From positions 1-6,883 of the forward strand of contig CAAFXN010000021.1 in NCBI GenBank assembly GCA_900766775.1: 6,883 nt of DNA. The letters are read 5' to 3'. Made by a program: the position numbers and the translations under genes. The notes below the pieces were generated by a model. That model saw only the letters and a program-made list of their open reading frames with translations, did no database searches and was not told the origin of the DNA. Positions 1 to 4,009 of the stretch are shown here, piece by piece. Source of the stretch: Bacteroidales bacterium. Its GTDB lineage: Bacteria > Bacteroidota > Bacteroidia > Bacteroidales > Paludibacteraceae. Numbering within the stretch: position 1 is the stretch's first letter; the number at the start of each line of letters is the position of its first letter.

Positions 1-676
1 AGCACCTCTTGTATGCTGCCACGGGGTCTTCGGCGGCAGTAATCGGGCGCCCTACCACGATGAAGTCCGTCCCTATCTCACGCGCCTGTGCGGGAGTGGT
101 AACGCGCACTTGGTCGCCCACTACACCATCTGCGAAGCGAATCCCCGGCGTAACCGTCAAGAACTCCTTGCCGCAAGCCGCTTTCACCATACCTGCCTCC
201 AGCGGCGAGCACACCACGCCGTCCAGTCCCGCTTTCTTCGCGTTCTCTGCATAGTGCACCACCACATCGCCTATCTTCCCCTCTATCAGCAGGTCCTCGT
301 GCATACGTTCCTCGCTCGTAGAGGTCAGTTGCGTTACTGCCAGCAGGATGGGGCGCGTCCCGTCCACGCGTGTCAAACCCTCGCGTGCCGCCTCCATCAT
401 CGCTATCGTACCCGCCGCGTGCAGGTTGCACATGTCCACGTCTAAGCGGCTCAGCACCGCCATCGCTTTCTTCACCGTGTTGGGTATATCGTGCAACTTC
501 AGGTCGAGGAAAATCTTATGTCCCCGACGTTTCAACTCACGCACAATCTGCGGTCCCTCCGCATAGTACAATTCCATACCAATCTTCACATACGGACGCA
601 GTTCACCGAACCTGTCCAAGAAGCGATAAGTCTCCTCTGCCGAAGCAAAATCACAAGCAATAATTACGTCTTTCAT
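1..676 (-). CDS. pyrF: orotidine 5'-phosphate decarboxylase (3' end cut by window edge)
   Basis: It decarboxylates OMP to UMP, the last step of de novo pyrimidine synthesis in the cytoplasm. Translating from the ATG at 676-674 gives 225 open codons before the left edge, beginning MKDVIIACDF and ending AAYKRC. The family signature DLKLHDIPNT is at residues 58-67, with the catalytic Asp58, Lys60 and Asp63. Lys31 in YVKIGMELY, the TPGIR loop near 176-180 and VVGRPIT near 207-213 (phosphate-binding Arg210) are also in place. The length fits the short Bacillus-type enzyme of about 230-240 residues, so only about 5-15 residues should be missing. It lies 181 bases downstream of pyrD on the same strand, and that gap is filled with small hairpin repeats. 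No clear Shine-Dalgarno sequence precedes the ATG, which is normal in Bacteroidetes. The family call is very secure; the 3' end is unseen. Confidence 0.96.
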   Translation of the reverse strand, partial: MKDVIIACDFASAEETYRFLDRFGELRPYVKIGMELYYAEGPQIVRELKRRGHKIFLDLKLHDIPNTVKKAMAVLSRLDVDMCNLHAAGTIAMMEAAREGLTRVDGTRPILLAVTQLTSTSEERMHEDLLIEGKIGDVVVHYAENAKKAGLDGVVCSPLEAGMVKAACGKEFLTVTPGIRFADGVVGDQVRVTTPAQAREIGTDFIVVGRPITAAEDPVAAYKRC

Positions 677-694
677 TATGGATGATATTTTTTT

Positions 695-766
695 GACCGT
701 TTCACTGTCCGACCACTTCGTTGTCCGACCGTTTCACTGTCTGACCGCTACGCTGAATGACTGATT
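695..766. repeat. tandem array of 16-bp mini-hairpin units (left array)
   Basis: Four consecutive 16-bp units begin at 695, 711, 727 and 743, followed by a truncated fifth at 759. Each reads GAC-c-arm-loop-arm'-t-G(T/A)(C/A) plus one base. Arms and loops are GT/TTC/AC, AC/TTC/GT, GT/TTC/AC and GC/TAC/GC, so the inner bases differ between units but stay self-complementary. The array fills much of the pyrD-pyrF gap, just upstream of the pyrF start. Function is unknown. It could be a REP-like mobile remnant or a structured RNA spacer in a pyrD-pyrF transcript. Confidence 0.85.
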
Positions 767-789
767 TACAAACGATACTATATCAGTCT

Positions 790-858
790 GACAGCGAACG
801 AAGTGAGCGGTCTTTTGTCGGTCAGCGCGTAGCGCGGTCTGTCAGTCGTAAGACGGTC
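790..858. repeat. inverted-orientation mini-hairpin units (right array)
   Basis: Three related units run in the opposite orientation to the array at 695-766. The first (790-812) has outer GAC/GTC arms and inner GC and AC/GT pairs around a GAA loop. The second (821-839) has GCGC-GTA-GCGC. The third (841-858) has GTC-GTAA-GAC. The linker between arm and outer triplet is a...g, exactly the reverse complement of c...t in the other array. The last unit overlaps the first base of the pyrD stop codon triplet (858-860). The two arrays flank about 25 bases and could pair imperfectly with each other. Confidence 0.8.
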
Positions 859-1769
859 TATCGAACAATCCCTATTATATCGGTTAATTTCTCTATTTCC
901 AACTCTTCCATGAGGCGTGGCAGTTGCTCCACAATCTCCTTGCCTGCCATCGGGTTGACCAAGTTGGCGGCTCCTATCTCCACTGCCGTAGCACCTGCCA
1001 TCATCATCTCTACCACGTCCTCTGCACTGCTCACCCCGCCGCAGCCGATAATCGGCACCTGCACCTCCCGCGCCACTTGATTCACCATCCGCAGCGCCAC
1101 AGGGAACACCCCGGGACCCGAGTAGCCGCCATAGCGGTTGGCAAGCACAGGTTTCCGTCTGCGGATGTCTATCCGCATACCCAATATCGTGTTTATCAGG
1201 CAGAGCCCGTCCGCACCCGCCTCCTCGCAAGCCCGCGCTATCGCCGTAATATCCGTTACGTTGGGCGACAACTTCATATACACAGGCTTGTGCGTAACCG
1301 CCTTCACCGCGCGCGTAACCTCTGCCGCCGCCTCTGGCTGCGTGCCGAAAGCCATACCCCCATTGTGCACATTCGGGCAGGAGATATTCACCTCGATGAT
1401 ATCCACCTCCGGCGCTTTGTCCATCTGCTCGCAGGTATAGACATAATCGTCAATCGAGAACCCGCTCACGTTCGCCAGCACCACGCCTTTGTACAACTCC
1501 CGCAGCCTCGGCAACTCCTTCGCCACCACATGCTCCACCCCCGGGTTCTGCAAGCCCACGGCGTTCAGCATGCCGTAGCCGCCGCACTCTGCAATACGGG
1601 GCAGCGCGTTACCGTACCGCGCCTCGCGCGTCGTCCCCTTGAACGAGATACCGCCCAAGCAGTTCAGGTCGTACAGCACCGCAAACTCCTCGCCAAACCC
1701 AAACGTCCCCGATGCTGGGATAACAGGATTCCTAAGTTCGATATTCGATAAAGATACTGTTGTGGTCAT
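858..1769 (-). CDS. pyrD: dihydroorotate dehydrogenase B (NAD+), catalytic subunit
   Basis: This is the FMN-containing class 1B dihydroorotate dehydrogenase subunit, 303 residues, the usual family length. It oxidises dihydroorotate to orotate in the cytoplasm and passes electrons to PyrK, whose gene lies directly upstream. Visible motifs are NPVIPASGTFGFG (14-26), SFKGTT (42-47), the substrate loop LNAVGLQNPG (68-77) and NISCPNVHNGG (128-138) with the class 1 catalytic Cys131. Further motifs are KLSPNVTD (166-173), LINT (191-194), GGYSGPG (214-220) and the FMN phosphate-binding IIGCGGV (240-246). The ATG at 1769 has a good Shine-Dalgarno AAGGAG nine bases upstream. The stop TAG at 860-858 touches the mini-hairpin array, and the final IVR is followed directly by repeat sequence. 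A neighbouring pyrK supports class 1B over class 1A or class 2. Very sure. Confidence 0.97.
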   Translation of the reverse strand: MTTTVSLSNIELRNPVIPASGTFGFGEEFAVLYDLNCLGGISFKGTTREARYGNALPRIAECGGYGMLNAVGLQNPGVEHVVAKELPRLRELYKGVVLANVSGFSIDDYVYTCEQMDKAPEVDIIEVNISCPNVHNGGMAFGTQPEAAAEVTRAVKAVTHKPVYMKLSPNVTDITAIARACEEAGADGLCLINTILGMRIDIRRRKPVLANRYGGYSGPGVFPVALRMVNQVAREVQVPIIGCGGVSSAEDVVEMMMAGATAVEIGAANLVNPMAGKEIVEQLPRLMEELEIEKLTDIIGIVR

Positions 1770-1778
1770 TAGTGATTA

Positions 1779-1784
1779 CTCCTT
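1779..1784 (-). promoter_or_regulatory. ribosome binding site of pyrD
   Basis: On the minus strand AAGGAG ends nine bases before the pyrD ATG. Such a clear Shine-Dalgarno sequence is not typical of Bacteroidetes and is not seen before pyrF. It fixes the pyrD start and may help translation of this internal cistron. Confidence 0.6.
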
Positions 1785-1801
1785 TTCAGAGCATGAGCCC
1801 T

Positions 1802-1829
1802 CATAATTCATAATTCATAATTCATAATT
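1802..1829. repeat. four perfect CATAATT heptamers (AATTATG on minus strand)
   Basis: Four exact 7-bp copies lie head to tail. The pyrK stop codon TGA (1824-1822) and its last Leu codon fall inside the array, and the remaining copies lie in the 52-base pyrK-pyrD gap. The same heptamer builds both arms of the foldback at 3917-4007, so this looks like a single arm of that element. Confidence 0.9.
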
Positions 1830-2583
1830 GCGCAAGCGTAGCGGCTCTAAACACCGGTCCGTCTTTGCAGACGCGCTTGGGTCCTTCTTTGGTCTGTATG
1901 GAGCAGCCCATGCACGCGCCGAAGCCGCAGCCCATGCGTTCCTCCATGCTCACCTCGCCGCCATCGCCCCAATGCTTCATCACCGCCTTCAACATAGGCA
2001 ACGGCCCGCAAGCATAGTAGTATGTGGAGCAAAGACTATTTAGTCTTGGCTCTTGGCTCTTGGCTCCTTGCTCCATCCTCGCCTCCGTTACAAACCCCTC
2101 AGTTCCGTGCGAGCCGTCTGCCGTGGTAACCTCTACCTCGCAGCCCAAGGCGCGGAACTCCTCCTCGTAGAAAACTTCATCTTTCGTGTTGAAGCCCAAG
2201 ATGACACGAACCGACTTACCTTGTTCGCGCAACGCCCGCGCCAACATATACAGCGGCGGCACTCCTACGCCTCCGCCTATCAGGAGTGGTCTCTCGCCCG
2301 CACAAGCCAAGTCATACCCGTTCCCTAAACCGACCAGCGCGTCCACCTGCTGCCCTGCCTGCCAACGGCTCATCGCGTCCGTGCCGACACCCACCACCTT
2401 ATAGATGATAGTGAGCACGCCGTCGGCATAATCGCATACCGATATAGGACGGCGCAGGTACTGCCCGGGCACGGCTATCTCCACAAACTGCCCGGGGCGA
2501 ATAGGCAAGTCCTTCGCCCCCACCATCCTCATCCGCCACACACAGCGAGCAAGAAGTTCATTCGATTGTATTGTAAAAATCAT
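1822..2583 (-). CDS. pyrK: dihydroorotate dehydrogenase B, electron transfer subunit
   Basis: PyrK carries FAD and a 2Fe-2S cluster and moves electrons from PyrD to NAD+. From the ATG at 2583 the protein is 253 residues. Visible motifs are the flavin-binding RRPISVC (44-50), the nucleotide-binding GGGVGVPPL (103-111), YACGPLPMLKAV (190-201) and the cluster ligands Cys219, Cys224, Cys227 and Cys239, with family-type spacing. A reading frame eight codons longer begins at a TTG at 2607. I rejected it because that extension is encoded by the edge of a GC-rich inverted repeat and the family starts near IFTIQSNE. Two oddities stand out. Residues about 171-186 (EQGAKSQEPRLNSLCS), in the linker before YACGP, come from an in-frame heptamer/foldback repeat. 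The last residues and the stop come from the CATAATT array. All cofactor motifs are intact, so the gene is probably functional. Confidence 0.95.
   Translation of the reverse strand: MIFTIQSNELLARCVWRMRMVGAKDLPIRPGQFVEIAVPGQYLRRPISVCDYADGVLTIIYKVVGVGTDAMSRWQAGQQVDALVGLGNGYDLACAGERPLLIGGGVGVPPLYMLARALREQGKSVRVILGFNTKDEVFYEEEFRALGCEVEVTTADGSHGTEGFVTEARMEQGAKSQEPRLNSLCSTYYYACGPLPMLKAVMKHWGDGGEVSMEERMGCGFGACMGCSIQTKEGPKRVCKDGPVFRAATLAQL
2027..2074. repeat. heptamer/foldback repeat inside pyrK
   Basis: On the plus strand a near-perfect foldback runs 2027-2052: 12-base arms with one A-G mismatch around a TT loop, the inner seven pairs being AAGACTA/TAGTCTT. It overlaps three exact CTTGGCT heptamers (2045-2065). 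GGAGCAA (2026-2032) is mirrored by TTGCTCC (2068-2074). On the coding strand this makes about 16 residues of low-complexity linker in PyrK with the frame preserved. Confidence 0.8.
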
Positions 2584-2607
2584 ATATACTTTCAGGACCC
2601 CCTCCAA

Positions 2608-2664
2608 CTCCCCCTACGAGAGCACCCCACTACGCGTTGCTTGTGGGGACCCCGCGAGGGGGAG
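2608..2664. repeat. GC-rich nested inverted repeat in the pyrC-pyrK gap
   Basis: The outer arms CTCCCCCT (2608-2615) and AGGGGGAG (2657-2664) are perfect 8-bp complements. The inner arms CCCCAC (2625-2630) and GTGGGG (2643-2648) are perfect 6-bp complements around a 12-base loop containing ACGCGT. It lies between the pyrC stop and the pyrK ATG, so in a pyrC-pyrK transcript it would form a strong stem-loop just ahead of pyrK. No long T-run follows on the minus strand, which argues against a simple intrinsic terminator. It resembles the C-rich/G-rich intergenic repeats common in Bacteroidales. Confidence 0.75.
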
Positions 2665-2689
2665 AGTAAGGAAGATTAGTTTTTTTAGA

Positions 2690-2697
2690 CAAAAGTA
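2690..2697 (-). promoter_or_regulatory. possible -7 box for pyrK (weak)
   Basis: The minus strand reads TACTTTTG, which fits the Bacteroidetes TAnnTTTG box. The -33 TTTG is missing at the expected 20-base spacing, where the minus strand has ACAA. It lies about 107 bases before the pyrK ATG. Read-through from the pyrC promoter is an equally good explanation for pyrK expression. Confidence 0.3.
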
Positions 2698-2703
2698 ATT
2701 CTA

Positions 2704-3825
2704 TTATCTCCCTCCCTTTGTAGGGAGGGCGGGGTGGGTCATTATCCTCCCATACACTTCCCACCCCTCAAACGGTGTGCTCTTGCCCATTGAGAGGAAG
2801 TGCGCGGGGTCTATCCGATAGTGTGCCCCAAGGTCCATCTGCACGGTCGGGCAACCCTCTATCGGCAGCCCTGCAATGCGCCGCGGCGCAAGCGACATCA
2901 GTTCCACCAGCCGCTCCAGCGACATCACGCCCGCGCGTACCATATAGGTGTATAGCAAAGGGAACGCCGTTTCCAGCCCCACGATGCCGAACGCGCTCTG
3001 CTGCAAGCCGCGACTCTTCTCCTCCGCGCTGTGTGGCGCATGGTCGGTGGCAATGCAGTCCACCGTTCCGTCCAGCACACCCTCTATCATCGCCTGCCTA
3101 TCATCTTCCCCGCGCAAAGGCGGGTTCATCTTCCAGCGTCCGTCTTCTTGCAGGTCTTTGTCCGACAAGAGCAGGTAATGCGGTGCCGTCTCGCAGGTTA
3201 CGGTCAGCCCGTGGCGCTTCGCATCGCGCACCAGCGACACACTCTCTTTGGTCGAGATATGGCATATATGAAAGCGACACCCTGTCTGTTCTACCAGACG
3301 GATGTCGCGCTCTATCTCCTTCCATTCGCTCTCGGACGAAATGCCCTTGTGTCCGTGCTTTGCCGCATACTCCCCTGCGTGGATATAGCCGCCGTGCAGC
3401 AGGCTGTTGACCTCGCAGTGCGCCACAATCATGCGGTTTACTGCACGGCAACGCACCATCGCCTCGCGCATCAGCCCCTCGTCCTGCACACCGCGCCCAT
3501 CGTCAGAGAAGCCGATGACATACGGCGCCAATGCCTCCATATCCACCAACGAGCCTTTGCCCTGCTGCCCCATCGTGATAGACGCGTAAGGGTGCACCCC
3601 TATGACGGCGTCGCGCTCGATGATAGCCAACTGCTCTTGCAGGTGCTCCACCGTGTCGGGTACGGGATTGAGGTTGGGCATGGTGAACACGTCGCTGTAC
3701 CCCGCTGCACGTGCTGCCATGCTGCCCGTGCGGATAGTCTCTTTATACGAAAAACCCGGCTCACGAAAATGGACATGAAGGTCCACAAGTGCCGGGATAG
3801 TAACTATGTTTGTACCGTCAGACAT
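2704..3825 (-). CDS. pyrC: dihydroorotase (class I, short N-terminus)
   Basis: Dihydroorotase is a zinc amidohydrolase that cyclises N-carbamoyl-aspartate to dihydroorotate. From the ATG at 3825 it is 373 residues. Metal-site motifs are HVHFREPG (His17, His19), GFSDDG (105-110; an Asp as in the Bacillus/Aquifex class rather than a carbamylated Lys), AHCE (His136), HICHIST (His189) and ATDHAPH (Asp261). Substrate residues are seen in MPNLNP (49-54) and KMNPPLR (232-238). The HxH pair sits about 40 residues closer to the N-terminus than in B. subtilis PyrC, so most of the usual N-terminal beta segment is absent. A longer frame from a TTG at 3903 was rejected, because the extension runs through the promoter box and resembles no dihydroorotase. 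The last residues, about MTHPALPTKGGR, are encoded by a GC-rich hairpin repeat. It has its own promoter; pyrK follows 120 bases downstream. Confidence 0.94.
   Translation of the reverse strand: MSDGTNIVTIPALVDLHVHFREPGFSYKETIRTGSMAARAAGYSDVFTMPNLNPVPDTVEHLQEQLAIIERDAVIGVHPYASITMGQQGKGSLVDMEALAPYVIGFSDDGRGVQDEGLMREAMVRCRAVNRMIVAHCEVNSLLHGGYIHAGEYAAKHGHKGISSESEWKEIERDIRLVEQTGCRFHICHISTKESVSLVRDAKRHGLTVTCETAPHYLLLSDKDLQEDGRWKMNPPLRGEDDRQAMIEGVLDGTVDCIATDHAPHSAEEKSRGLQQSAFGIVGLETAFPLLYTYMVRAGVMSLERLVELMSLAPRRIAGLPIEGCPTVQMDLGAHYRIDPAHFLSMGKSTPFEGWEVYGRIMTHPALPTKGGR
2710..2729. repeat. perfect 8-bp hairpin in the 3' end of pyrC
   Basis: CCCTCCCT (2710-2717) and AGGGAGGG (2722-2729) pair perfectly around TTGT. 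The surrounding G/C-rich stretch runs to about 2740. The hairpin lies wholly within the coding region, ending three bases before the pyrC stop triplet (2704-2706), and encodes part of ALPTKGGR. It is probably a repeat that fused with the gene end. A transcript terminator is possible, but no T-run follows on the minus strand. Confidence 0.7.
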
Positions 3826-3860
3826 AGGCAAACGAAAAGAGGTTCTTTTGAATTTGCGTG

Positions 3861-3892
3861 CAAAGGTACTACTTTTTTTTGGAATACACAAA
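3861..3892 (-). promoter_or_regulatory. pyrC promoter, Bacteroidetes type
   Basis: On the minus strand TTTG (3892-3889) is followed after exactly 20 bases by TACCTTTG (3868-3861). This matches the Bacteroidetes primary sigma consensus TTTG-N19-21-TAnnTTTG. Transcription would begin near 3854, leaving a leader of about 30 bases, too short for an attenuator. An identical arrangement precedes the pectate lyase gene. Confidence 0.82.
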
Positions 3893-3908
3893 CTTTTTTG
3901 CAAAAAAG
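3893..3908. promoter_or_regulatory. perfect 16-bp palindrome next to the pyrC -33 box
   Basis: CTTTTTTGCAAAAAAG is its own reverse complement and directly adjoins the -33 TTTG of the pyrC promoter. It could be an operator or an A-tract upstream element. Chance is a real alternative because the region is AT-rich. Confidence 0.4.
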
Positions 3909-3916
3909 AATAAGAT

Positions 3917-4007
3917 AATTATGAATTACGAATTATGAATTATGAGTGTATTGGAACTGAGTCTCAGAACATGCGCACTCATAATTCATAATTCTTAATT
4001 TATAGTT
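3917..4007. repeat. AT-rich heptamer foldback (MITE-like) between pectate lyase and pyrC
   Basis: The left arm holds four AATTATG-type heptamers (3917-3944) followed by AGTG. The right arm is CACT followed by four CATAATT-type heptamers (3980-4007). Positions 3930-3948 and 3976-3994 are a perfect 19-bp inverted repeat, and the pairing extends to 3920/4004 with two mismatches. The 27-base loop holds the small palindrome CTGAG-T-CTCAG. It begins two bases past the pectate lyase stop and is followed on the minus strand by CTTTTTT, so it may serve as that gene's terminator. No transposase is present. Confidence 0.85.
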
Positions 4008-4009
4008 GT

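Noticed and set aside
695..858. CRISPR array
   Set aside because: Units are 15-23 bases, contiguous, self-complementary and in two orientations, with no spacers of uniform length and no cas genes.
924..1751. 275-codon plus-strand open frame opposite pyrD
   Set aside because: It mirrors pyrD, has a His/Arg-rich composition and shows no domain. pyrD carries complete family motifs.
3826..3903. Upstream TTG start for pyrC adding 26 residues
   Set aside because: The extension is encoded by the promoter and leader and does not resemble the missing N-terminal segment.
3031..3918. 295-codon plus-strand open frame opposite pyrC
   Set aside because: It is antisense to a clear dihydroorotase, rich in Arg/His/Val with no recognisable domain, and runs through the pyrC promoter. 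It is a by-product of GC-biased codon use on the other strand.
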